A DNA stretch of 64,000 bases, taken from assembly GCA_963698645.1 (NCBI GenBank), contig CAVORP010000009.1, positions 186,001-250,000 of the forward strand, in the 5' to 3' direction. The translations under genes were made by a program, and so were the position numbers. This document shows positions 54,278 to 63,552 of this stretch, piece after piece. The DNA comes from Ovoidimarina sp963698645. Lineage in GTDB: Bacteria; Pseudomonadota; Alphaproteobacteria; Rhodobacterales; Rhodobacteraceae. Every line of letters starts with the position of its first letter. Within the stretch, counting starts at the first letter, position 1. The notes below the pieces were generated by a model. The model had not been told where the DNA came from and made no database searches. It saw only the letters and a list, made by a program, of their open reading frames with translations.

Positions 54278-54569
54278 TTCGCGTTTCCGCGCCTCGAATA
54301 GCCTGTGGCGATTTACCAAATGAAAACAGGGGTTTTCGTTACAAACGCTCGCGCCCCCGTGTGGTTCGTTTCAATAATCGGCGGGTTTCGGGGTATCGCA
54401 CACGGGCCTGTGCAGGAACGCACCTAATTCGCGCCATCCTCACGCGTCCGTGCGTTGTAGTGAGCGCCCCTCTGGCCCAGATCAGTCTCATCGGACGGCA
54501 CGAAAGCCTTCCTCACTCATAACCCGGGCATCCCGCCCACCAGAACAGAAAACCGAAAGGACCCACGAT

Positions 54570-54902
54570 ATGAAAACCCTCATCCTCGCAACCGCCGCCG
54601 CTTTCGCCCTTGCCGCCCCGCTGGCCGCGCAGACGCCCTCGGACGTCGCAAATGCGATCTTCGCCCAGTCCCATGAGTCCGGTGACGGCGCCCGTTACGA
54701 CGCGAGCTTCGCACCCAGCGCGACCGGCGAGACGGTCGATGCGGCGCTGATCCTCTTTGCAGCCGACCAGGAAGCCGAAGGCGACCGCCAGATCCTGCAG
54801 AATGCCGAAGGCGGCATGGTCATCTCGAGCTCGAGCGCCACGGCGGCGACCGCAGCCTTCGCGAAAGCACACCTGGCCGCGACCGGCGAAGACAAGCGCT
54901 GA
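54570..54902 (+). CDS. small secreted protein, tandem copy 1
   Basis: A 110-residue protein with a clear Sec signal (MKTLILATAAAFALAAPLAA, cleavage near AQT). The mature part is acidic and Ala/Ser-rich: TPSDVANAIFAQSHESGDGARY, ASFAPSATGETVDAALILFA and a C-terminal AATAAFAKAHLAATGEDKR. AAAGG eight bases before the ATG serves as RBS. I do not recognise the family. A second copy starts 432 bp downstream with one amino-acid difference (Glu here, Asp there). It is followed by a hairpin that may terminate most transcripts. Confidence 0.75.
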   Translation: MKTLILATAAAFALAAPLAAQTPSDVANAIFAQSHESGDGARYDASFAPSATGETVDAALILFAADQEAEGDRQILQNAEGGMVISSSSATAATAAFAKAHLAATGEDKR

Positions 54903-54913
54903 TCTCCCCCAGT

Positions 54914-54942
54914 GGCTTCGGGACGCTCCCTGCCCCGAAGCC
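54914..54942 (+). terminator. hairpin between the duplicated genes
   Basis: GGCTTCGGG (54914-54922) pairs perfectly with CCCGAAGCC (54934-54942) around an 11-base loop, followed by GCTTCT. Stem good, T-run poor. Confidence 0.5.
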
Positions 54943-55001
54943 GCTTCTACCCACTTTCCGGGCGTTCCCGCCCTTCATTAATTCATCAAAGGACCGACAT
55001 C

Positions 55002-55334
55002 ATGAAAACCCTCATCCTCGCAACCGCCGCCGCTTTCGCCCTTGCCGCCCCGCTGGCCGCGCAGACGCCCTCGGACGTCGCAAACGCGATCTTCGCCCAG
55101 TCCCATGAGTCCGGTGATGGCGCCCGTTACGACGCGAGCTTCGCACCCAGCGCGACCGGCGACACGGTCGATGCGGCGCTGATCCTCTTTGCAGCCGACC
55201 AGGAAGCCGAAGGCGACCGCCAGATCCTGCAGAATGCCGAAGGCGGCATGGTCATCTCCAGCTCGAGCGCCACGGCGGCGACCGCAGCCTTCGCGAAAGC
55301 ACACCTGGCCGCGACCGGCGAAGACAAGCGCTGA
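55002..55334 (+). CDS. small secreted protein, tandem copy 2
   Basis: A 110-residue near-identical twin of the gene at 54570: same signal peptide and tail, with Asp instead of Glu in SATGDTVD. Its own RBS (AAAGG) precedes the ATG by eight bases. A strong terminator lies 41 bp after the stop. The high identity with intact reading frames suggests a recent duplication or ongoing gene conversion. Function unknown. Confidence 0.75.
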   Translation: MKTLILATAAAFALAAPLAAQTPSDVANAIFAQSHESGDGARYDASFAPSATGDTVDAALILFAADQEAEGDRQILQNAEGGMVISSSSATAATAAFAKAHLAATGEDKR

Positions 55335-55374
55335 TCTCCCCCCGAAGGACCGGGCCCTCCCAACCGGTCCTGCG

Positions 55375-55407
55375 AAAGACCCCCGCGGAAACCCGCGGGG
55401 GTCTTTT
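55375..55407. terminator. strong bidirectional terminator
   Basis: AAAGACCCCCGCGG and its complement CCGCGGGGGTCTTT form a perfect 14-bp stem with a four-base loop, followed by TTTTCG on the + strand. It separates the duplicated genes from the convergent parA-like gene. Confidence 0.9.
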
Positions 55408-55430
55408 CGTTTCTCCGGATCGGTTTCGCC

Positions 55431-56060
55431 TCAGTCTTCCGCCAGCTGCGCCTCGACCTCGGCCATCAGGCCGGCAATCTCGGCCGTCCAGGCCCCGCGA
55501 CCCTGTTCGAGCACGCCCAGGCCCTTGCCCAGCGTTTCGGCATAGGCCACGCGATTTCCCAGAACCGTCGTGGCCTGCAGCGCGTCGAGCGCGCCCAGCG
55601 CCTCGATCACCTCTGCGAGAACCCGGGTTCCGGACTTGGCGCGGTTCACAACGACCATGGCCTTGCGCCGCTCGCGGCGGGCCAGATCCAGCACGCTTTC
55701 GGTGGCCCAGACATCCACCTGGCTGGCCGCGACCGGAACCAGGATCAGGTCGCTTTCGCGCAAGGCGGGGCGCAGATCGGCATCCACCTTGGGCGGCGTG
55801 TCGAGGATCACGTAATCGAATAATTTCCGAAGCTTGTCGCATTCATAGGAGACGCCCCAGGCCGAGGCGGTTGCCAGTTCGAGATCGTCCTTGCCCAGAT
55901 CGCGCCGGGTCATGAACCAGCGCCCGAGCGACCCCTGCGGGTCGGTGTCGAGCAGCGCCACGGATTTGCCCGCGCGCGCCAAAGCCACGGCAAGATTGAC
56001 GGCGATCGTGGTCTTGCCCGATCCGCCCTTCTGCTGTGCAACCGTGATGACATGGGACAT
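55431..56060 (-). CDS. orphan ParA-family ATPase
   Basis: A 209-residue deviant-Walker ATPase: ITVAQQKGGSGKTTIAVNLAVALARAG at the N-terminus, then VALLDTDPQGSLGRWFM and FDYVILDTPPKVDADLRPALRESDLILVPVAASQVDVWA. There is no N-terminal HTH and no parB-like gene beside it, so it is not a complete partition system. Similar orphan ParAs position chemoreceptor or other complexes, or are MipZ-like. The start at 56060 places the P-loop at residue 11, as in the family. Confidence 0.87.
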   Translation of the reverse strand: MSHVITVAQQKGGSGKTTIAVNLAVALARAGKSVALLDTDPQGSLGRWFMTRRDLGKDDLELATASAWGVSYECDKLRKLFDYVILDTPPKVDADLRPALRESDLILVPVAASQVDVWATESVLDLARRERRKAMVVVNRAKSGTRVLAEVIEALGALDALQATTVLGNRVAYAETLGKGLGVLEQGRGAWTAEIAGLMAEVEAQLAED

Positions 56061-56154
56061 GGCGATGTTCTCCGGCGTGAAATCGGGCTGGCAGAAAATG
56101 CTGCACCGCAGAAATACACGGATCACACGGAAATGCAATCGGCCCGAACGCGCT

Positions 56155-56829
56155 CTAGCCCCGGGCGAAGGCCACGATATCGGCGGCAAGTACGTCCAGT
56201 GCATCAAGCCATGTGCCGGGCGCGAGCCCGCCGGTGACAAGCGAAAGCTCGGTGCAGGCGACGATCAGCAGATCGACCTGCCCCACCTCATCGGCAAGCG
56301 CCCGCAGTTCCGCCGCGGCCTCTGGTGATCCGCCGCGCGCCTTGATGGCGCGGATGAGCGCCAGCATGCGGGTGGGGTCGGCCATGCGCGGCGTGATGTT
56401 GCGCTGACCAAAGGCCGCGTCGAACACGCCGACCCGTTGCGTCGCGGGGGAGGCCAGAAGCCCCACCACCGCGCCCTCGGGGATCTCGCGCGCCGTCGCC
56501 GCAACCATGTCGAGAAACGGCAGATCGGTCGCCTCGCGCACCCGGTCGGCATAGGCGTGGGCGGTGTTGCAGGGCATCGCCAGCGCCCTTGCCCCTGCCG
56601 CCGCAAGGCCCCGCGCCATGCCCGCCAGAACCGGCCCCGGATCTTCGCCCGTCCCGTCGATGAGCGCCGCGATCCGGCTGGGAACCTGCGGGTTCTGATG
56701 GACGATCAGCGGCACGTGATCGGCATCGTCGCGGGCATCGACGCGGTCCAGAACCTTCTGCATCAGGAGGATCGTCGCCTCGGGACCCATCCCCCCCAGC
56801 ACGCCCACGGGCTTCATCGGGCCGCTCAT
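56155..56829 (-). CDS. aspartate/glutamate racemase family protein
   Basis: A 224-residue two-cysteine racemase: KPVGVLGGMGPEATILLMQKV, HVPLIVHQNPQVPSRIAAL, the first catalytic Cys in LAMPCNTAHAYADRV and the second in DLLIVACTELSLV. This is the Asp/Glu racemase pattern; other members act on hydantoins or other amino acids. The start overlaps the stop of the upstream Rid-family gene by four bases (56826-56829), so both are cotranslated. Its proximity to an amidohydrolase-type catabolic operon on the opposite strand is suggestive. Confidence 0.88.
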   Translation of the reverse strand: MSGPMKPVGVLGGMGPEATILLMQKVLDRVDARDDADHVPLIVHQNPQVPSRIAALIDGTGEDPGPVLAGMARGLAAAGARALAMPCNTAHAYADRVREATDLPFLDMVAATAREIPEGAVVGLLASPATQRVGVFDAAFGQRNITPRMADPTRMLALIRAIKARGGSPEAAAELRALADEVGQVDLLIVACTELSLVTGGLAPGTWLDALDVLAADIVAFARG

Positions 56830-57230
56830 GCCCGGTCCTCCGGGAGGGCGGCCATGATCTCGACCTCGACCTTGAATTCGGGGCGCGTGAAGCCCGACAC
56901 GATCACGAGGGTCGAGGCAGGAAGCCGCGTCACCCCGGCCAGCCACCGGTCGCGGGCGGCCATGTAGCCCGCCATATGGGCGCGGTCGGTGACAAAGGCG
57001 TTGATCCGGACGGTATCGGCACGGGTCGCGCCAGCCGCGCGCAAGATCGCGTCGAGGTTCGCGAAACAGATCTCGGCCTGCGCCTCGGCGCTTTCGGGAA
57101 CGGTTCCGTCGGCTGCGAGACCAAGCTGGCCGGAGGTCAGGATGAGCCTGTGACCGTGAGGGACCTCGACGCCATGGGCGTAGCGCGCAAAGGGCGGCGC
57201 GATCTCGTCGGGAGCCAGTTCCTTGATCAT
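56826..57230 (-). CDS. Rid (YjgF/YER057c) family protein, lacking the canonical arginine
   Basis: A 134-residue Rid protein: HRLILTSGQLGLAADGTVPESAEAQAEICFANLDAILRAAGATRADTVRINAFVTD, then YMAARDRWLAGVTRLPASTLVIVSGF and a VEVEIMA end. RidA deaminases have an essential Arg in a PARTxV context; here the position reads PASTLV, Ser in place of Arg. It therefore belongs with the Rid subfamilies not expected to hydrolyse 2-aminoacrylate. Cotranslated with the racemase. Confidence 0.85.
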   Translation of the reverse strand: MIKELAPDEIAPPFARYAHGVEVPHGHRLILTSGQLGLAADGTVPESAEAQAEICFANLDAILRAAGATRADTVRINAFVTDRAHMAGYMAARDRWLAGVTRLPASTLVIVSGFTRPEFKVEVEIMAALPEDRA

Positions 57231-57459
57231 TTTGCCTCCTTTTGCGTCGCCGGGGGCCGGGAAAGGGCCACTGGGCGTGCGGATAGTCCATCAAAACAAC
57301 GCCGCTTCCGAGCCTGCACAAGGAATGGGCAATCCCCGCCGCTGCGGTTAAATATCAAGCGACGGCCAGAGAATCGGACGCGGGGCCCGAGCGGCTCTCT
57401 TTCCTTCCCGCGGATCGGAGCAAAGGTCGAGAGCGATAAAGGATTTACCGGAGGTAATC

Positions 57460-58456
57460 ATGTCTGCAACCCGTTCCCTCGCTGCCCTCACTGCGCTTGC
57501 GCTCTCCGCAACATCGGCCGCGGCCCAGAATGTTCCCGTCACGTTCGGCACCAACTGGGTCGCCCAGGCCGAACATGGCGGGTTCTACCAGTCGGTGGCC
57601 GATGGCACCTATGCCGCATGCGGCCTCGACGTCACGATCCTGCCCGGCGGCCCGCAGGTCAACAACCGCGCGCTGATGCTCGCGGGCCGGATGGACTTCC
57701 ACATGGGCGGCGACCTGCTTCAGGCCTTCAGCGCGGCTCAGGAAGGCGTGCCGGTCGTCAACCGTCGCCGCCGTGTTCCAGAAGCACCCGCAGGTCATCC
57801 TTGCCCATCCGGGCGAGGCCGAGACCTGGGAAGATCTGAAGGATCTAACGCTTCTGATCGGCGATAACGGCTTTCAGTCCTACTATCAGTGGATGATCGC
57901 CGCACACGGCTTTACCGCCGAACAGCGCGAGCCCTATACCTTCAACCCCGCCCCGTTCCTTGCCGACAAACGCAAGGGCATGCAGGGCTACCTGTCCTCC
58001 GAGCCCTATCTGGTCAAGAAGGAAGCCGGGTTCGAGCCCAATGTGTTCCTGATCGCAGATGCGGGATATTCGTCCTATGCGACAACGATCGAAACGATGG
58101 CCGACACGATCGCGAACCGCCCGGAAGTGGTGGAATGCTTCGTCGATGGCTCGATCAAGGGCTGGTACAACTATCTCTACAACGACAACGCAGCCGCGAA
58201 CGAGTTGATCAAGGCCGCCAACCCCGAGATGACGCAGGACAAGATCGACTATGCGATCGGCAAGATGAAGGAATGGGGGATCGTCGACTCGGGCGATGCC
58301 GAAACCATGGGCATCGGCGTGATCACCGACGCGAAGGTCGAGGATTTCTATAACAAGATGGTCGAGGCGGGTGTCGTCGATGCCGGGATCGACTGGAAAT
58401 CGACCTACACCACCGCCTTCATCGGCAAGGGTGTCGGCATGGATCTCAAGCCCTGA
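57460..58456 (+). CDS. ABC transporter substrate-binding protein, NMT1/SsuA type (one +1 shift)
   Basis: Signal peptide MSATRSLAALTALALSATSAAA, then VPVTFGTNWVAQAEHGGFYQSVADGTYAACGLDVTILPGGPQVNNR, the NMT1/THI5-like start. MDFHMGGDLLQAF and a long C-terminal lobe (FIADKRKGMQGYLSSEPYLVKKEAG-type region) follow. GTCA at 57757-57760 doubles a valine wobble base; repair gives about 331 residues. The family binds pyrimidines, taurine, nitrate and similar small molecules. It heads an operon with an ATPase and a permease, followed by catabolic genes. Confidence 0.88.
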
Positions 58457-58515
58457 TCCAAAGGACCCAACGGCGGGGCCGCGTCTCTGGCCCCGCACCC
58501 CTGACGGAGTTTGCC

Positions 58516-59305
58516 ATGCCGCCCCAAGTGCTCGCCCCTTGGTCAACGTCCAAGGCTTCTGGACGTGTCCCATGTCGACAAGACCTTCAACGGTGACGTG
58601 GTCGCGCTGAAGGATCTGACGCTGCAGGTGAACGAGGGCGATTTCATTTCGCTTCTCGGGCCGTCGGGCTGCGGCAAGTCCACCGCGCTGCGGCTGATCT
58701 CGGGCCTGATGCATCCCACCTCGGGGCGGATCAACTGGGCCGGCGGACAGGGCGCGGACGATCTGGGCGTCGTGTTTCAGGAACCGACGCTGATGCCCTG
58801 GGCCACGGTCGCCCAGAATGTCTGGCTTCCGTTCCGCCTTCGCGGGCAGAGCTATGGCAGCGTCCGGGACGAGATCCTGTCGGCGCTGAAACTGGTGGGG
58901 CTGGAGAAGTTCCAGAACGCCTATCCGCGCGAGTTGTCGGGCGGCATGAAGATGCGCGTCTCGATCGCCCGCGCCATGGTGACCCAGCCCGCGCCTGATC
59001 CTGATGGACGAACCCTTTGCCGCGCTGGACGAGATCACGCGGTTCAAGCTCAACAACGACCTGCTGGAGCTGAAGGCCAAGATCGGCTGCACGGTGATCT
59101 TCGTCACCCATTCGGTGTTCGAAAGCGTGTTCCTGTCGGACCGGATCGTCGTCATGGCCGCGCGCCCGGGCCGGGTGATCCGCGAATTGCACGTCGACGC
59201 GCCCTATCCCGCGGCACGAGGATTTCCGCACCTCGACCGAATATGCCGGCATACACGCGGCAGGCCTCGGAAGCCCTGCACGACGCGATGGGAGAAATGG
59301 CATGA
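58516..59305 (+). CDS. ABC transporter ATP-binding protein, SsuB/TauB type (frameshifted)
   Basis: The core reads LDVSHVDKTFNGDVVALKDLTLQV, Walker A LLGPSGCGKSTALRLISG, Q-loop VFQEPTLMPWATV, signature YPRELSGGMKMRVSIARAM and Walker B LILMDEPFAALDEITR. Shifts lie near 58537 and 58557, and at CCCG (58990), CCCG (about 59212) and GCCG (about 59247). Repaired length is about 260. The stop overlaps the permease start (59302-59305). Confidence 0.9.
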
Positions 59306-60152
59306 GCCTTGCCGAAGAACGCCCCCGTGACCGTCGCCGTCGTCGATCTGGAAGAGCAGGCCGCGCGCGCGGCGCGACCGCATTCACCGGATCGCGAAAT
59401 GGACCCTGCCCGTCGCTGGTCATGGTCCTGTCGATCCTTGCATGGCACCTTTACGTCACGCTCGGCGAGATCCCGCATTACATCCTGCCCGGCCCGGTGC
59501 GCGTGGCGCAAAGCCTGGTCGACGATTGGGCGATGCTGTGGCCCGCGATGCTGGTCACCTCGCGCCTGACGATCCTGGCGCTGTTGCTGGCGGTGGTCGG
59601 CGGGGTGGCGCTTGCCGTCGTCTTCACCCAGTCGAAATGGGCGGAGATGTCGTTCTTTCCCTATGCCGTGATCCTGCAGGTGACGCCGGTGGTCGCCATC
59701 GCGCCGCTGTTCCACATCTATGTGGAAAGCGCCTTTGTCGCCGCGCTGCTTTGCGCGTGGATCGTGGCCTTCTTTCCGATCCTGTCGAACACGACGCTCG
59801 GGCTGAAATCGGCCGATCACAACCTGCAGGACCTGTTCACGATCTATGGCGCCACGCGCTGGCAGCGGCTGCGCTACCTGCAGCGCCCTCGGCGCTGCCC
59901 TACTTCCTCGGCGGGCTGAAGATCGCGGGCGGGCTGGCGCTGATCGGGGCCGTGGTGGCGGAATTCGTGATCGGCCGGGCGGGCACCGGGCTCGGCCTTG
60001 CCTCGACACTCCTGGAGGCGTCCTACCGGCTCAACTTCGGCAGGCTGTACGCCGCGCTGATCCTGATCTCGCTCATGGGCGTGGTCATCTTCGCGCATCA
60101 TGTCGCTGATCTCGCATCTGGCGCTTGCGGTCATGGCACGAAAGCGCCCTGA
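59302..60152 (+). CDS. ABC transporter permease, SsuC type (frameshifted)
   Basis: An inner-membrane permease with about six helices: VMVLSILAWHLYVTLGEIPHYILPGPVRVAQSL, TSRLTILALLLAVVGGVALAVVF and the EAA-like loop LFTIYGATRWQRLRYLQ. It continues LPYFLGGLKIAGGLALIGAVVAEFVIG. At least six +1 shifts occur, among them GCTG near 59418, GCGC near 60095 and CTTG near 60124; some others are in homopolymers (CCCC, GCGG). The end is approximate because of shifts around 60095-60165. Confidence 0.88.
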
Positions 60153-60165
60153 AGCGCGAGGGCCA

Positions 60166-61440
60166 ATGGACTTTCCGATCCTTCCCGACGGTGCCGGTCA
60201 CCCTGACCAATGTGACGGTTCCCGCCTGCTTGCTGGGCCAGGCCGGGGACCTGGTCCGCACCGACATCTCGATCGCGGACGGCCGGATCACCGACGGCGC
60301 GGCACGCAGACGTCGACATGGGCGGCGCGATGGTGTTCCCCGCCTTCATCGACATGCACACGCATCTGGACAAGGGGCATATCTGGGGCCGCGCGCCCAA
60401 CCCCGACGGCACCTTCATGGGCGCGCTCACCACGGTGGGCGCCGACCGCGCCGCGAACTGGACCGCGGAGGACGTGCGGACGCGGATGGAGTTCTCGCTG
60501 CGCTGCGCCTATGCCCACGGCACCCGCGCGATCCGCACCCATCTGGACGCATCCCGCCGCAGGACGAGATCTCCTGGCCGGTCTTCGCCGAGATGCGCGA
60601 GGCATGGGCCGGCCGGATCGAGCTTCAGGCCGCCTGCCTGATCGGCTGCGACAGCTTCGAGGATCTGTCCGGCCTATCGCGCCACCGCCGAGATCGTGGC
60701 GGCGACAGGCGGCGTGCTCGGCATGGTCACCTACCCCGTGCCGGACCTGCGCGACCGCGGCTGCTGCGAATTCTTCGAGCATGGCGGGCGACCTGGGGCT
60801 TTCGGCGCGATTTCCACGTGGACGAGACGATGGATGCCAGCGTCGAGACGCTGCGCGCTGATCGCCGAGACGGTGCTGGAGACCGGGTTTTCGGCACCCG
60901 TCGTGGTCGGCCATTGCTGTTCGCTCTCGACGCAGGACGAGGCGCGCGCGATGGACACGCTCGACCTGGTGGCGCAAGGCCGGGCTCGACGTGGTCAGCC
61001 TGCCGATGTGCAACCTCTACCTGCAGGACCGCCACGCCGCACCGCACGCCGCGCGGCCGCGGCATCACGCTGGTCCACGAGATGCGGGCGCGCGGCATCC
61101 CGTGTCAGCTTCGCCTCCGACAACACCCGCGATCCGTTCTATGCCTATGGCGACATGGACATGCTGGAGGTGATGCGCGAGGCGACGCGGATCGGCCATC
61201 TCGACCATTCCGGCGACCGACTGGCCGCATGCCTTCACCGACCACCCCGCGGCCACCTGCGGCTTCGACGCGCCGTCGCCTTGCGCCGGGCGCGCCCGCC
61301 GATCTGGTGATCTGCAACGCGCGCAACTGGACCGAGCTTTTCGCCCGCCCGCAATCCGACCGCATCGTGATCCGCGATGGGCGGCGATCGACCGCACCCT
61401 GCCCGATTACTCCGAACTCGACCACCTGATGAGGCCCTGA
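60166..61440 (+). CDS. cytosine-deaminase-like amidohydrolase (heavily frameshifted)
   Basis: Repaired reading gives MDFPILPDG, an N-terminal beta part, then the metal site FPAFIDMHTHLDKGHIWGRAPN. HLDHPAADEISWPVFAEMREAWAGR and VTYPVPDLRD follow, with the later His in VVVGHCCSLS and the catalytic-type Asp in SFASDNTRDPFYAYGDMDMLEV. These are the signatures of the CodA/N-isopropylammelide hydrolase group, which deaminates or dechlorinates pyrimidine and triazine rings. About ten +1 shifts interrupt it. It ends with LDHLMRP and TGA at 61438-61440, directly followed by the FAD oxidase ATG. Confidence 0.85.
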
Positions 61441-62852
61441 ATGACCCCGAATGTCGCCGCCGCCAAGGCCGCGCTCTGCCCATCTCGACATGACGAAACC
61501 CGGACACCGCGATCCGCGCGAAGAGCCGCGATTTCTTCTGGTATTCGCCGGTCCTGAAGGACGCGGCTGGACCATGTGACCGCCGATTTCGTCGTCGAGC
61601 CCCGCAACGAGGCCGAGGTGATCGAGATCCTGCGCACCTGCTACGCCCATGACGTGCCCGGTCACGACGCGCGGCGCGGGCACCGGCAATTACGGCCAGG
61701 CCATGCCGCTTGCGGGCGGCTGCGTCATGCATCTGCGCCACATGACGGCCGTGAAGGAGATCCATCCGGGCCGCGTGATCGCCGAACCGGGCATGCCTGC
61801 TGAAGGATCTCGATGCCGCTGACCAGCGCCCATTCCGGGCAGGAAATCCGCATGTTCTCCTCGACCTGGGCGACGGCCACGATCGGCGGCTTCATCGCCG
61901 GCGGCTCGGGCGGCGTCGGCTCCGTGCACCTGGGGGTCGCTGCGCGATCTCGGCAACATCATCCGCCTGCGCGTGGTGACGATGGAGGAAGAGCCCCGCG
62001 TGCTGGAGTTCCGCGGCGAGGAACTGGCCCGCGTCAGCCACGCCTATGGCACCAACGGCATCATCACCGAGATCGAGATGCCGCTGGCGCCCGCCTATGA
62101 CTGGGTCGAGATGTTCGTGGCCTTCGACGATTTCATGGCGGCCGCGCGCTTCGCCGAGGATCTGGCCAACCAGGACGGCATCCTGATCAAGCTCGCCACC
62201 GTCTTCGAGGCGCCCATCGCCCATGACTATTTCCAGCGCGTCAAGCCCCATGTGGAGCCGGGCGACGAACCTGGTCGGCCTGATGGTCGCGCCGCATTCG
62301 ATGGACGGGTTCCTGACCTTCCTGGGCCGGCGGCCCGAGGCGCGGCTGATCTATCGCTCGGACGACAGCGACTGGGCCAAGGGGCCCGGGCCCGGTGTTC
62401 GAATACGGCTGGAACCACACCACGCTGCGCGCGCTGAAGGTCGATCCCGTCATCACCTATCTGCAGGTGCGCTACGGCTATCCCGCAGCACCTGGAACTG
62501 ATCGAGAAGATGCGCGCGCGAATTCTCGCCCGAGGTGCTGCAGCATCTCGAGGTGCTGCGCGAGAGCGGCAAGGTGATGTTCGCGGGGCTGTCGCTGGTG
62601 AAGTTCACCACCGAGGAGCGGCTGGACGAGATCGTCCGCATGCACGAGGAGGCCGGCGCGATGATCTTCAACCCGCATCGCTACACGCTGGAGGAAGGCG
62701 GGCGGCAGACGGTGGATGACCGCCAGCTGAACTTCAAGCGGGAGGCCGACCCCAAGGGCCTGCTGAACCCCGGCAAGATGATCGCCTGGGACGACCCCGA
62801 CTGGGCCTATGACCGGATGTATGCCTATCCGAAGCTGCAGGCCGCCGAATGA
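61441..62852 (+). CDS. FAD-linked oxidase, glycolate-oxidase-like (heavily frameshifted)
   Basis: The repaired protein has the PCMH FAD-binding fold (FVVEPRNEAEVIEILRTCYAHDVP, then TRGAGTGNYGQAMPLAGGCVMHL, GRVIAEPG and GGFIAGGSGGVGSVHLG) and a long C-terminal substrate domain ending RYTLEEGGRQTVDDRQLNFKREADPKGLLNPGKM. This is the FAD-linked oxidase C-terminal family (D-lactate, glycolate and related). About eleven +1 shifts, for example CTCT, GACG, GCGC and CCCG, are present. About 466 residues after repair. It is the second catabolic gene after the transporter and probably oxidises the amidohydrolase product. Confidence 0.85.
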
Positions 62853-62967
62853 GGGGTTTCGCCTGCGGCGACCGGCACAGGGGGGCTGCCTGCCCCCCTC
62901 TTGGCATGCGCCAATTCACCCCCCGGGGATATTTGGGAAGAGAAGAAGACGACGACGGGGGTGCCGC

Positions 62968-63552
62968 GTGACCCGGGCGCTTGTGCTGTTCGCCCATCCC
63001 TGCCCCGAGAGCTTTTCGGCGGCGCTGCATGGCGACGGTGGTGAAAACGCTGTCGCAGCGCGGCTGGGACGTGGACGATTGCGACCTCAACGCCGAAGGG
63101 TTTTCGCCGGTCCTGACCGAGGCGGAGCGGCGCGGCTATCACGAGGAGCCGGACGAATATCGGGCCCGTGGCGGACTATGTGGAGCGGGTGCGCGCGGCG
63201 GAGGCGCTGGTGATGGTGTTTCCGGTCTGGAATTTCGGCTATCCCGCGATCCTCAAGGGGTTTCTCGACCGGGTGTTTCTGCCCGGCGTCTCGTTCCGGC
63301 TGGAGGACGGCAAGGTGAAGCCGAACCTGACCCATATCCGCAAGCTGGCCGCCGTCACGACCTATGGCGGCACGCCGGATGCGGGCCTTGCTGGTGGGTG
63401 ATCCGCCGCGCAAATGCGTGACGCGCGCGGTCTGGCATGTCTGCCGCCCGCAGAAGATGCGCTATCTGGCGCTCTATGACATGAACCGCGCGACCGATGC
63501 GGCCCGGGCGGCGTTTCTGGCCCGCGTCGGCCGCGAGATGGAGGCCTTCTGA
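62968..63552 (+). CDS. NAD(P)H-dependent flavodoxin-fold oxidoreductase 1 (frameshifted)
   Basis: A KefF/MdaB/NQO1-type flavoprotein: RALVLFAHPCPESFSAALHAT, LNAEGFSPVLTEAERRGYHEEP, the LVMVFPVWNFGYPAILKGFLDRVFLPGVSF core and KLAAVTTYGG. Shifts near 63029, 63166 and 63380. The GTG at 62968 is taken as start because it gives the family N-terminus. It overlaps the next gene (stop at 63550-63552, ATG at 63552). Such enzymes reduce quinones, nitro or azo groups with FMN or FAD. Confidence 0.82.

Larger units (their letters stand above)
54570..55344 (+). repeat. tandem duplication of a small gene (unit about 340 bp, period 432 bp)
   Basis: The sequences from 54570 to about 54917 and from 55002 to about 55349 are nearly identical, with four differences in 333 coding bases. 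Three are synonymous and one changes Glu to Asp. Identity ends shortly before the ATG and shortly after the stop, so regulatory sequences were not duplicated. The spacer carries its own RBS and a terminator-like hairpin. Confidence 0.9.

Noticed and set aside
60166..62852. Pseudogene decay of the amidohydrolase and FAD oxidase
   Set aside because: All shifts are single-base insertions at third codon positions, with no stops or substitutions in the conserved motifs; decaying genes would show deletions and missense changes too.
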